A stretch of 64,000 nt of DNA from NCBI RefSeq assembly GCF_029968035.1, contig NZ_JASCIQ010000037.1:22204-86203 (forward strand). The letters run 5' to 3'. This stretch comes from Streptomyces cavernicola. GTDB lineage: Bacteria > Actinomycetota > Actinomycetes > Streptomycetales > Streptomycetaceae. The notes under the pieces are model-generated. The model did no database searches. It saw only the letters and a list, made by a program, of their open reading frames with translations, and was not told the origin of the DNA. The position numbers and the translations under genes were made by a program. Shown here in pieces: positions 44,328-52,544 of the stretch; within the stretch, counting starts at the first letter, position 1; each line of letters begins with the position of its first letter.

Positions 44328-45311
44328 ATGGGGAAAGAAGCGGATCAAACGGGTCACCCCCATTCGCACACGGAGCTGTGCGAATCGGGGGCCAGGCTCT
44401 ACGGGAGCGCCTTGCGCACGGGGCGAATAGCCCGGTCAGAGCTGGGCGCGGCCCCCTGCCTCATCGACCTGGCCCTGCTGCACCCCGACCCCGACGACGC
44501 CCAGTGGCTGCGCCCCGTGCCCCCCTCGGCGGCGCTCGCGCAATTGCTGCAACCCGTCGAACGGGAGATACAGGAACGCCGGCGCCTGACGGTCGCCCTG
44601 GCCGACGCTTTTGAGCCATTCATGGCCATCAGCGCGCTCGACCCGCCGACGACGCACGCCATCACGGTCCTCGAAGGCCTCAGCCTCATCAACGCCACCC
44701 TGGACCGCGTCATCGCCAACTGCTCCAAGGAGCTGCTCACGGTCCAGCCCGGCGGCGGCCGCCCGGCGAAGGCGCTCAACGAGGCGCTCGAGCGCGTACA
44801 ACCACTCCTGAACCGCGGCATCCAGATGCGCACGCTGTACCAACACACCGCACGCCACACCGAGTTGACCCTGCACTACCTCGAACAGGTCGGCCCCGAG
44901 GTGGAGGTGCGCACTCTGGAAGAGATCATCGACCGGCTCATCATCGTCGACCGCGAGGTGGCCTTCATTCCGGCCCGCAGCGACCGCAGGATCGCCCTGG
45001 AACTGCGCCACCCCGGGCTCGTCGAGTATCTGGTCGGCGTCTTCGACCAGTTCTGGCAGTTGGCCGTGCCCATCAACGAGGAGGTGCCCTACGACCACAA
45101 GACCGACGGGGTCACCGGAGTCCAGCGCTCCATCGCCCGCCTCCTGGTGGAGGGCCACGTGGACGAGGCCATCGCCCGCCGCCTCGGCATGAACGTACGC
45201 ACCTGCCGCGCCCATATCGCCAAGCTGGCGGCGACCCTGGGCAGCGGCAGCCGGGCCCAACTCGGCTATCTCATCGCGCGGTCGGGGCTCCTCGACGAAG
45301 AGCGGCCGTGA
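44328..45311 (+). CDS. LuxR-type helix-turn-helix regulator with TrmB/PLD-like sensor region
   Basis: 327 residues from the ATG at 44328, which follows GGGGG by seven bases; earlier in-frame ATGs lie over the divergent peptide gene. The N-terminal 90 residues (TELCESGARLYGSALRTGRIARSELG) look like a worn TrmB-type region. The middle (LYQHTARHTELTLHYLEQVGPEVEVRTLEEIIDRLIIVDREVAFIPA) resembles the phospholipase-D-like effector domain of TrmB-family sensors. The C-terminal 60 residues form a LuxR-type helix-turn-helix (RSIARLLVEGHVDEAIARRL then RTCRAHIAKLAATLGSGSRAQL). There is no receiver domain. It probably responds to a ligand and controls the divergent peptide operon. Confidence 0.82.
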   Translation: MGKEADQTGHPHSHTELCESGARLYGSALRTGRIARSELGAAPCLIDLALLHPDPDDAQWLRPVPPSAALAQLLQPVEREIQERRRLTVALADAFEPFMAISALDPPTTHAITVLEGLSLINATLDRVIANCSKELLTVQPGGGRPAKALNEALERVQPLLNRGIQMRTLYQHTARHTELTLHYLEQVGPEVEVRTLEEIIDRLIIVDREVAFIPARSDRRIALELRHPGLVEYLVGVFDQFWQLAVPINEEVPYDHKTDGVTGVQRSIARLLVEGHVDEAIARRLGMNVRTCRAHIAKLAATLGSGSRAQLGYLIARSGLLDEERP

Positions 45312-45547
45312 CCGCGCAGCGCCCCGGCGCGCCCCGCAAGACTGACCGGCGCGGCCTGCCCGAACGGTCCGTACGCCCCATTTAGGACCCCTCAACTCCT
45401 TGCCCCCGCAACAACATGAGGCTTCCCGCACCCGGCCCCGTCCCGCATGGTTGAAGGGCGAACCTCAAACGTCCCGGCCGGGTCCCCTCGGCCGGGACGC
45501 ACCCCACGCACCACCCGTTGACCCGGACCCCCCACCCCACACCCCCC

Positions 45548-45595
45548 AACGCAGCAGGCCCGCTCCCCTCACCGAGGGGGCGGGCCTGCTGCGTT
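45548..45595. terminator. Bidirectional terminator between the regulator and hspR
   Basis: A long stem, AACGCAGCAGGCCCGC (45548-45563) with GCGGGCCTGCTGCGTT (45580-45595), extended inward by CCC/GGG. It lies between two convergent genes (stops at 45311 and 45611). The rest of 45312-45547 holds no gene. Confidence 0.88.
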
Positions 45596-45610
45596 GCCTG
45601 AACTTGCGCG

Positions 45611-46054
45611 CTACTCCGGGCGCTTGGGACGCCAGACCACCAGCGCACTGGTCGGATGCGCCTCCTGGTACGGGACCAGGTCCCGGCGGTACGAGGCGTG
45701 CACCTGGGCCTCGCGCTGCTGCATCGCCGCCGCCGCGCCCTCGACCGCCGCCGACAGCTCGGCGACCCGGGACTGCAGCGCCGCGACCTGGTTCTCCAGC
45801 TCGATGATGCGCTTGATCCCGGCGAGGTTGATGCCCTCGTCCTGCGACAACTGCTGGACGGTGCGCAGCAGTTCGATGTCACGGGCCGAGTAGCGGCGGC
45901 CCCGCCCGGCCGTGCGGTCCGGGGAGACCAGGCCGAGACGGTCGTACTGCCGCAGGGTCTGCGGGTGGAGTCCGGAGAGCTGGGCCGCCACCGAGATGAC
46001 GTACACCGGTGTCTCGTCGGTCAGTTGATACGGGTTACGTCGACGGCCGTCCAT
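45611..46054 (-). CDS. hspR: Heat-shock repressor HspR (MerR family)
   Basis: 147 residues. MerR-type winged helix: PVYVISVAAQLSGLHPQTLRQYDRLGLVSPDRTAGRGRRYS, then a coiled-coil (IIELENQVAALQSRVAELSAAV). HspR represses the dnaK operon and clpB by binding HAIR sites with DnaK as co-repressor. Both targets are in this window with HAIR sites at 49881-49901, 49933-49953 and 42824-42844. It is the last gene of the dnaK operon, four bases after dnaJ. Confidence 0.97.
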   Translation of the reverse strand: MDGRRRNPYQLTDETPVYVISVAAQLSGLHPQTLRQYDRLGLVSPDRTAGRGRRYSARDIELLRTVQQLSQDEGINLAGIKRIIELENQVAALQSRVAELSAAVEGAAAAMQQREAQVHASYRRDLVPYQEAHPTSALVVWRPKRPE

Positions 46055-46058
46055 CTGC

Positions 46059-47240
46059 TCAAGCTCCCTTCGCGGCCTGGAACAGTTCTGCCCGCGGATC
46101 GTCGTCCGCAGTCGCCTTGCGGTACGTCTCCAGGGCTTCCTGGGCCTCGGGGCTCAGGTCCTTGGGGACCGCCACCTCGACCGTGACCAATAGATCGCCC
46201 CGCGTGCCGTCCTTGCGGACCGCGCCCTTGCCCCGGGCGCGCATCGTGCGTCCGTTGGGCGTGCCCGCCGGCAGTTTCAGGGTGACCGTGGGCCCGCCGA
46301 GCGTCGGCACCTTCACCTCGCCGCCGAGCGCCGCCTCCACGAAGGAGACCGGCACCGTGACGGTGAGGTTGTCGCCCTTGCGGCCGAAGACCGGGTGCGC
46401 GTCCACATGCACCACGACGTACAAGTCGCCCGCGGGGCCGCCCCGTTCGCCCGGCGCGCCCTTGCCGCGGAGGCGGATGCGCTGGCCGTCGGAGACGCCC
46501 GCGGGGATGCGGACCTGCATCGTGCGGGACGACTTGGCGCGGCCGGAGCCCTTGCAGACCTCGCAGGGGGTCTCGGCGATGAGGCCGCGCCCCTTGCAGT
46601 CCACGCACGGGTCGGTGAGGGAGAACCCTCCGCCGCCGCCCCGCGAGACCTGGCCGGTGCCGACGCAGGTCGGGCACACGCGCGGCGTGCCGTTCTTGTC
46701 GCCGGTGCCCGAACAGGCCTTGCAGGGCTGCTGGCTGGACATCCGGAGCGGGACCGTGGCCCCGTCCACCGCCTCGGTGAAGCTCAGCGTCACCTCGGAC
46801 TCGATGTCCTGGCCGCGCCGGGGCTGCGTCCGCGTGCCCGCGGGGCCGCCCCGGTTGAAGAGTCCGCCGAAGACGTCGCCGATCCCGCCGCCGCCGAAGC
46901 CGCCGGCGCCGCCCGCGCCCTGGCCGCCCCCGAAGAGGTCGCCCAGGTCGAAGTTGAAGTTGCCGCCCCCGCCGGCGCCGGGACCGGGCCGGAACCCGCC
47001 GTTGCCGAAGAGGGTGCGCGCCTCGTCGTACTCCTTGCGCTTCTTGGGGTCGCCGAGGATGTCGTTCGCCTCGGAGATCTCCTTGAACCGCTCCTCCGCC
47101 TTGGGGTTGTTCTTGTTGGCGTCGGGGTGGTTCTCGCGCGCGAGCTTGCGGTACGCCTTCTTGATCTCGGCGTCGGTGGCGTCCTTCGGGACGCCGAGGA
47201 CCTTGTAGTAGTCCTTCTCGATGAAGTCCTTGGTGCTCAT
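46059..47240 (-). CDS. dnaJ: Co-chaperone DnaJ
   Basis: 393 residues. J domain with the HPD motif (YYKVLGVPKDATDAEIKKAY, ENHPDANK), a Gly/Phe-rich linker (about 75-135), four zinc-binding repeats (CKACSGTG, CPTCVGTG, CVDCKGRG, CEVCKGSG) and C-terminal peptide-binding domains. It delivers substrates to DnaK and stimulates its ATPase. Third gene of the dnaK-grpE-dnaJ-hspR operon. Confidence 0.98.
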   Translation of the reverse strand: MSTKDFIEKDYYKVLGVPKDATDAEIKKAYRKLARENHPDANKNNPKAEERFKEISEANDILGDPKKRKEYDEARTLFGNGGFRPGPGAGGGGNFNFDLGDLFGGGQGAGGAGGFGGGGIGDVFGGLFNRGGPAGTRTQPRRGQDIESEVTLSFTEAVDGATVPLRMSSQQPCKACSGTGDKNGTPRVCPTCVGTGQVSRGGGGGFSLTDPCVDCKGRGLIAETPCEVCKGSGRAKSSRTMQVRIPAGVSDGQRIRLRGKGAPGERGGPAGDLYVVVHVDAHPVFGRKGDNLTVTVPVSFVEAALGGEVKVPTLGGPTVTLKLPAGTPNGRTMRARGKGAVRKDGTRGDLLVTVEVAVPKDLSPEAQEALETYRKATADDDPRAELFQAAKGA

Positions 47241-47291
47241 CCCCGGCGTCCCTCCTTCCGCTGGCCGGTCACCCGGACGACTGTGTCGGCG

Positions 47292-47999
47292 TCAGCCCTC
47301 TTCCGGGCCACCGCTCTCCTTGTCGTCCGCCGCTTCGGCGGTCTTGTCCTTGCTCTTCTTGCCCTTGCCCTTGCCGTCCGCGTCGCTCTCGCCCTTGGCG
47401 GGCTGCGCACCGGGCTGCGGCTCGGCCACGGCCACCCGCGCGGGGCGGATGGTGCGCTCCCCGATGCGGTACCCCGGCTGCAGGATCGCGACGCAGGTCG
47501 TCTCGGTGACGTCCGGCGCGTAGCTGTGCATCAGGGCCTCGTGGATCGTCGGGTCGAAGGGCTCGCCCTCCTTGCCGAACTGCTGCAGGCCCATCTTCGC
47601 GGCGACCGTCTCGGTCGATTCGGCCACCGACTTGAAGCCGCCGACCAGTTCGCCGTGCTCACGGGCGCGGCCGATGTCGTCGAGCACGGGCAGGAGCTCG
47701 GTCAGGAGGTTCGCCACGGCGATCTCCTTGACCGCGACCCGGTCGCGCTCGACCCGACGGCGGTAGTTCTGGAACTCGGCCTGGAGCCGCTGGAGGTCCG
47801 CGGTCCGCTCGTTGAGGGCGGCGCGGGCCTGGTCCAGCTGCGCCGTCAGACCGACGTCCGCTGCTGCATCGTCTCCGGCCGGGGCCGCCCCCTCCTCAGC
47901 GGAGGGAGCGGCCTTCGACTCGGCGGCCTCAGGGGTGTCGCCGGAGGAGACGTCAGTGGGCTCGTCCTGCTCGTCGAAGCCCGGGGTCTCCTCCGTCAT
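47292..47999 (-). CDS. grpE: Nucleotide exchange factor GrpE
   Basis: 235 residues. An acidic, low-complexity N terminus precedes the long dimer helix (LDQARAALNERTADLQRLQAEFQNYRRRVERDR) and the conserved core (LLPVLDDIGRAREHGEL, PFDPTIHEALMHSYAPDVTE, QPGYRIGERTIRPARVAV). It releases ADP from DnaK. The C terminus is Lys/Glu-rich and unstructured. Its ATG overlaps the dnaK stop by four bases. Confidence 0.97.
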   Translation of the reverse strand: MTEETPGFDEQDEPTDVSSGDTPEAAESKAAPSAEEGAAPAGDDAAADVGLTAQLDQARAALNERTADLQRLQAEFQNYRRRVERDRVAVKEIAVANLLTELLPVLDDIGRAREHGELVGGFKSVAESTETVAAKMGLQQFGKEGEPFDPTIHEALMHSYAPDVTETTCVAILQPGYRIGERTIRPARVAVAEPQPGAQPAKGESDADGKGKGKKSKDKTAEAADDKESGGPEEG

Positions 48000-49864
48000 G
48001 CGGCGCCGCCCTTCGCGTTACCGGGCTTCTCGTCGTCGACGATCTCGGCGTCCACGACGTCGTCGTCCGCCTTGGCCTGTCCGGCGCCGGCGTCAGCACC
48101 GGGAGCCTCGCCGCCCGCGGCCTGCGCGGCCTGGGCGTCGGCGTACATCGCCTGGCCCAGCTTCTGCGCGACGGCCTGGACCTTCTCGGTGGCGGTGCGG
48201 ATCTCGGCGGTGTCGTCGCCCTTGAGCTTCTCCTTCAGCTCGGTGAGCGACTCCTCGACCTCGGTCTTCACCTCGCCCGGGACCTTCTCCTCGTTGTCCT
48301 TGAGGAACTTCTCGGTCTGGTAGACGAGCTGCTCGCCCTGGTTGCGGGACTCGGCGGCCTCGCGGCGCTTGGTGTCCTCGTCCGCGTACTGCTCGGCCTC
48401 CTGGCGCATGCGGTCGACCTCGTCCTTCGGCAGCGAGGAGCCGCCGGTGACGGTCATCTTCTGCTCCTTGCCCGTGCCGAGGTCCTTGGCCGTGACGTGC
48501 ATGATGCCGTTGGCGTCGATGTCGAAGGAGACCTCGATCTGCGGGACGCCACGCGGGGCCGGCGGCAGACCGGTCAGCTCGAACATCCCGAGCTTCTTGT
48601 TGTACGCCGCGATCTCGCGCTCGCCCTGGTAGACCTGGATCTGCACGGACGGCTGGTTGTCCTCGGCCGTCGTGAAGATCTCGGAGCGCTTCGTCGGAAT
48701 CGTGGTGTTCCGCTCGATCAGCTTGGTCATGATGCCGCCCTTGGTCTCGATACCAAGCGACAGCGGGGTCACGTCGAGGAGCAGGACGTCCTTGACCTCA
48801 CCCTTGAGCACACCGGCCTGCAGGGCGGCGCCGATGGCGACGACCTCGTCCGGGTTCACGCCCTTGTTGGCCTCCTTGCCGCCGGTCAGCTCCTTGACGA
48901 GCTCGGCGACGGCGGGCATGCGGGTGGAACCGCCGACCAGGACCACGTGGTCGATCTCGGACAGCGCGATGCCGGCGTCCTTGATGACGTTGTGGAACGG
49001 GGTCTTGCAGCGCTCGATCAGGTCCTGCGTGAGCTGCTGGAACTGGGCGCGCGTGAGCTTCTCGTCCAGGTGCAGTGGGCCCTCGGCGGAAGCCGTGATG
49101 TAGGGCAGGTTGATCGTGGTCTCGGTCGAGGACGAGAGCTCGATCTTCGCCTTCTCAGCGGCCTCGCGCAGGCGCTGGAGCGCCATCTTGTCCTTGGACA
49201 GGTCCACGCCGTGGCCGTTGTTGAACTGCTTGACCAGGTAGTCGACGACGCGCTGGTCCCAGTCGTCACCACCGAGGTGGTTGTCGCCGTTGGTGGCCTT
49301 CACCTCGACGACGCCGTCGCCGATCTCCAGGAGCGAGACGTCGAAGGTGCCGCCACCGAGGTCGAAGACGAGGATCGTCTGGTCGTCCTTGTCCAGGCCG
49401 TAGGCCAGGGCGGCGGAGGTGGGCTCGTTGACGATGCGCAGGACGTTCAGGCCCGCGATCTCGCCGGCCTCCTTGGTGGCCTGACGCTCGGAGTCGTTGA
49501 AGTACGCCGGGACGGTGATGACCGCGTCGGTGACCTTCTCGCCGAGGTAGGACTCCGCGTCGCGCTTCAGCTTCTGCAGGATGAAGGCGCTCATCTGCTG
49601 CGGGTTGAAGGTCTTGTCGTCGATGTCGACCTTCCAGTCAGTGCCCATGTGGCGCTTGACCGACCGGATGGTCCTGTCGACGTTGGTGACCGCCTGACGC
49701 TTCGCGACCTCGCCGACCAGCACCTCACCGTTCTTCGCGAAGGCGACGACGGACGGCGTGGTCCTGGCGCCCTCGGCGTTGGTGATGACGGTGGGCTCGC
49801 CGCCCTCCAGAACGCTGACGACGGAGTTAGTCGTGCCCAGGTCGATGCCGACCGCACGTGCCAT
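47996..49864 (-). CDS. dnaK: Chaperone DnaK (Hsp70)
   Basis: 622 residues from the ATG at 49864 (MARAVGIDLGTTNSVVSVLEG), with GGAGGAA upstream. The ATPase domain shows DLGTTNS, IVNEPTSAALAYGLD and LVFDLGGGTFDVSLLEI; the substrate-binding domain follows LLLDVTPLSLGIETKGG. It folds and protects proteins, and acts as co-repressor for HspR so that free DnaK reports on stress. First gene of the operon, with HAIR sites in its promoter region. Confidence 0.99.
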   Translation of the reverse strand: MARAVGIDLGTTNSVVSVLEGGEPTVITNAEGARTTPSVVAFAKNGEVLVGEVAKRQAVTNVDRTIRSVKRHMGTDWKVDIDDKTFNPQQMSAFILQKLKRDAESYLGEKVTDAVITVPAYFNDSERQATKEAGEIAGLNVLRIVNEPTSAALAYGLDKDDQTILVFDLGGGTFDVSLLEIGDGVVEVKATNGDNHLGGDDWDQRVVDYLVKQFNNGHGVDLSKDKMALQRLREAAEKAKIELSSSTETTINLPYITASAEGPLHLDEKLTRAQFQQLTQDLIERCKTPFHNVIKDAGIALSEIDHVVLVGGSTRMPAVAELVKELTGGKEANKGVNPDEVVAIGAALQAGVLKGEVKDVLLLDVTPLSLGIETKGGIMTKLIERNTTIPTKRSEIFTTAEDNQPSVQIQVYQGEREIAAYNKKLGMFELTGLPPAPRGVPQIEVSFDIDANGIMHVTAKDLGTGKEQKMTVTGGSSLPKDEVDRMRQEAEQYADEDTKRREAAESRNQGEQLVYQTEKFLKDNEEKVPGEVKTEVEESLTELKEKLKGDDTAEIRTATEKVQAVAQKLGQAMYADAQAAQAAGGEAPGADAGAGQAKADDDVVDAEIVDDEKPGNAKGGAA

Positions 49865-49880
49865 TTCAATTCCTCCATGA

Positions 49881-49901
49881 CTTGAGTGGAACAGGCTCAA
49901 G
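49881..49901. promoter_or_regulatory. HspR operator (HAIR) 1 upstream of dnaK
   Basis: CTTGAGT-N7-GCTCAAG matches the HAIR consensus with one mismatch. It lies 17 bases upstream of the dnaK start, overlapping the leader next to the ribosome binding site. Confidence 0.92.
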
Positions 49902-49932
49902 GATGCATGACGGATCCGATCGAGTCAACAGA

Positions 49933-49953
49933 CCTGAGTCGGGCCGACTCAAC
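49933..49953. promoter_or_regulatory. HspR operator-like site 2 upstream of dnaK
   Basis: CCTGAGT-N7-ACTCAAC is a second HAIR-like dyad with two outer mismatches, 52 bases upstream of the first (centre to centre). A TTGACT hexamer on the dnaK strand near 49923-49928 could serve as the -35 box between the two sites. Confidence 0.75.
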
Positions 49954-50095
49954 TTTTATCCCGCACTTACGGGCAACACTGATGCGCGTGCCCCTTGAGT
50001 GACGCCTGAACCCACCCTCGCAGCCCCTCGAAACAGGGCATCCCGGACGCCCGTCCCAGAGTCCCCTCGGACCTCAGCCCGTGCAAGCGACGGGG

Positions 50096-50827
50096 TCAGC
50101 CCTCACGGAACAGCACGAGCCCGCACTGCAGCAGTTCGCCCGAACGCGGGTCCGCGGCGCCCGGGGCCAGCGACTTCAGGCAGAGCCCGAGCGTCGACTG
50201 CGCGAGGTCGAGGGCCTCGGCGAACAGCAGCCCGTCCCCGTACAGCGGCACGAACGAGGTCTGCAGCTGCACACCCGTGACGTCGTCCGCGTACTCGCCC
50301 GCGCCGCGCAGCACTTGGGACTCGCAGCCGCGCACGTCGAGCTTGAGGAAGACCCGCTCGCCGGGCGCCACGACCTGCTCCCACAGCTCGTCGAGGCGGC
50401 GCACCTCGACCGGCTGCCGGGCCACGTACGCCGAGCGCGGCTGCGCCTCGCGGTGCCGGGGCAGCATCGGCAGGACCGAGCTCGCGGCGCCGTCCCCGCC
50501 GGCCACGTTCAGGACCGCAGGCCCGCTCTCGTCGCCGAGCGCGTACGGCAGCACGCTCCACGCGTCGTCCTGCGCGGCCGCCCGCTCCAGGCTGCGGCGC
50601 GCCCCGTCGAGCGGCTCGAACGACACGATCCGCCCGCGGTACCCGGCCCGCCGCAGCCCGCCCGCGTACCGCCCCGCGTGCGCGCCCGCGTCCAGGACCA
50701 GGTCGACCTCGAACTCCTCGATGAGCCGCACCAGTCGGGTCTCGTACGCGGCGGGGTCGGGGTAGCGGGTGACGTCGACGCCGAAGCGCTGCGCGGCGCC
50801 CCGCACCCGGTCGAGAAGAGTGGTCAT
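50096..50827 (-). CDS. FkbM family methyltransferase
   Basis: 243 residues from the ATG at 50827, overlapping the upstream WecA-like gene by four bases. SAM-dependent Rossmann fold: DLVLDAGAHAGRYAGGLRRAGYRGRIVSFEPL is the cofactor-binding start, and VFLKLDVRGCESQVLRGAGEY is the FkbM signature (normally K-D-E-G, here K-L-D-V-R-G-C-E). FkbM enzymes O-methylate sugars or polyketides. Coupling with a polyprenyl-phosphate sugar transferase suggests methylation of a surface glycan. Confidence 0.85.
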   Translation of the reverse strand: MTTLLDRVRGAAQRFGVDVTRYPDPAAYETRLVRLIEEFEVDLVLDAGAHAGRYAGGLRRAGYRGRIVSFEPLDGARRSLERAAAQDDAWSVLPYALGDESGPAVLNVAGGDGAASSVLPMLPRHREAQPRSAYVARQPVEVRRLDELWEQVVAPGERVFLKLDVRGCESQVLRGAGEYADDVTGVQLQTSFVPLYGDGLLFAEALDLAQSTLGLCLKSLAPGAADPRSGELLQCGLVLFREG

Positions 50828-52185
50828 GTGCGCGCTCCAGGGACAGCGGTACGGGGCCGGGTGCGAGTGCCGGTACGAGTACGGCTCTGCGTCGTCGAAG
50901 GGGTCGGGGCGGGGGTCGGTGCGGGGGCCGGGGTCGGGGGCTGGGGCTGCAGCGGGCGGCCCCCGGTGCGTGCCCCGGTCGCCGTCGCGCTCGCCTGACC
51001 GCGCGCGAGGACGGCGGCGACGCGGCTGCGCCGGGACGCGGTCCGCGGGCTGCGCGGGTGGGCGACGCGCACCCCGGCGACGCGTACGGCGGCGGCCCGT
51101 GCGGCGACGACCCGCGCGGCGGCCATACGCCCCCCGCCACGGCGGCCCGTCGGACGGGGGCGCCGGGGCCGGCCGACCTGCGGGGCGCGGCGGGCGGCGC
51201 CGGTACCGGCGGCCGGCCGCTCGTACACGCGGACCCTGAGCAGCGCCCAGACGCCCGCGGCCACGGCGAGGAACAGCGGCCCCGCGGCGAGCGGGCCCCA
51301 CGCGCCGCTGTGCACCAGGACCCCGGTGAGCGTCCCGGCGAAGGCGGTGGCCCCGAGCACCACCGCCGCCCCGGGCACCGTGAAGCCGACGCGGCGCAGC
51401 CGGTGCGCGATGTGGTCGGTGCCCCCGATCAGCAGGGGCCGGCCCGCGCGACGGCGGGCGAGGGCGACCAGGACGGTGTCGGCGAGGCCGACGACGGTGA
51501 GCGAGACCAGGCCGACGGCGCCGGGCAGCGGCTCGTGCCCGGTGTGCACGAGGACGGCGGCGCAGGCGAGCACGAAGCCGGTGAAGAGGGAGCCGCAGTC
51601 GCCGAGGAAGATCCGCGCCGGGTGCCAGTTCTGGGTGAGGAACCCGGTCAGCGCGGCCGCGAGCACGCAGAGCAGCAGCGCGAGCGAGGTGAGTCCGTCG
51701 GCGGCGGCGCAGAGCGCGAGTCCGAGCGCGGTGACGACCCCGACGACGCCCATCGCGCCGTCCGCGTTGTCGATCAGGTTGAAGGAGTTGGTGACGAGCA
51801 CGATCCAGCTGACGGCGAGGATCCCGGCGGCCGGCGTGAGCTCGCTCGCCCACACCACGGCGACGGCGGCGCCGGTCTCGACGATCAGCCGGGGCCGTAC
51901 GCCGAGGGGTCTGAGGTCGTCGACGAAGCCGAGCAGGGCGACCGCGCCCGCGGCGGCCAGGAGCACGGCCACGCCGGGGCCGAGCGGTGCGTAGCCGGTG
52001 CACATCACGGTGACGGCGCCCGCGACGACGGCGAGGCCGCCGGTGTGCGGGGTGGGGCGGGCGTACGTCTTGCGGCCGCCGGGCCGGTCGACGAGGCCGG
52101 TGCGCAGGCCGAGCAGGCGTGCGCAGGTGGTGAGCACGGTGGTTAGAAGCAGGGCCACGACGCTGGCCACGATTCCGTAGAGCAT
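50824..52185 (-). CDS. WecA/MraY-like polyprenyl-phosphate sugar-phosphate transferase with basic low-complexity tail
   Basis: 453 residues. About ten spans occupy residues 1-335. Family motifs: RKTYARPTPHTGGLAVVAG, the FVDDLRPLGVRPR Asp pair, NSFNLIDNADGAMG (Mg binding), FLGDCGSLFTGF and the cytoplasmic loop TDHIAHRLRRVG. Enzymes of this family start wall-glycan synthesis by moving a HexNAc-1-phosphate onto undecaprenyl or decaprenyl phosphate. The last 115 residues are Arg/Ala-rich and then Pro/Thr-rich, unlike the family core. It is coupled to the FkbM methyltransferase. Confidence 0.85.
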   Translation of the reverse strand: MLYGIVASVVALLLTTVLTTCARLLGLRTGLVDRPGGRKTYARPTPHTGGLAVVAGAVTVMCTGYAPLGPGVAVLLAAAGAVALLGFVDDLRPLGVRPRLIVETGAAVAVVWASELTPAAGILAVSWIVLVTNSFNLIDNADGAMGVVGVVTALGLALCAAADGLTSLALLLCVLAAALTGFLTQNWHPARIFLGDCGSLFTGFVLACAAVLVHTGHEPLPGAVGLVSLTVVGLADTVLVALARRRAGRPLLIGGTDHIAHRLRRVGFTVPGAAVVLGATAFAGTLTGVLVHSGAWGPLAAGPLFLAVAAGVWALLRVRVYERPAAGTGAARRAPQVGRPRRPRPTGRRGGGRMAAARVVAARAAAVRVAGVRVAHPRSPRTASRRSRVAAVLARGQASATATGARTGGRPLQPQPPTPAPAPTPAPTPSTTQSRTRTGTRTRPRTAVPGART

Positions 52186-52230
52186 GGGCGTCCTCCCGTC
52201 GGACCCCGCGACGGGGCAGGGCGAGCGAGC

Positions 52231-52257
52231 AATAAGCTAGTTCGCTATAGCCTTATT
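52231..52257. promoter_or_regulatory. AT-rich dyad upstream of the WecA-like gene
   Basis: AATAAGCTAG and CTATAGCCTTATT form an imperfect inverted repeat (one bulge) in an AT-rich patch (52231-52275), 46 bases upstream of the start at 52185. It probably contains the promoter or an operator. The remainder of 52186-52544 shows no gene. Confidence 0.5.
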
Positions 52258-52449
52258 TGTCGCGAATAACACGATTTGCTGCCCATGGAAAGCCGACGAC
52301 CGTCCGAGCACCCCCGACCGGCTCAAGACCCGTACGGACCCGCGCAGCGCGCGGGGCACGCACTCAGGGTCGCCTGAGCGACACAGATCACCGCACCCGT
52401 GGCTACAGTGCGGCTCAATAAGTGGGTAGTCTCAGACGGACTGCATAAG

Positions 52450-52463
52450 TTACCGCTTAGTAA
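52450..52463. promoter_or_regulatory. TTAC-N6-GTAA dyad upstream of the EtfD-like gene
   Basis: TTACCGCTTAGTAA, 82 bases before the EtfD-like start. Dyads of this shape are bound by TetR-type fatty-acid-catabolism regulators in actinobacteria, which would fit an electron-transfer role in beta-oxidation. No regulator gene is adjacent; the call rests on resemblance only. Confidence 0.4.
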
Positions 52464-52544
52464 TCACCGGTGAAGCTCCATCGTCACCGGTCAGCCCGGT
52501 AGTCAACGACGAGACCACCCCTCGCAGGCCCGAGGAGCCCCCAA

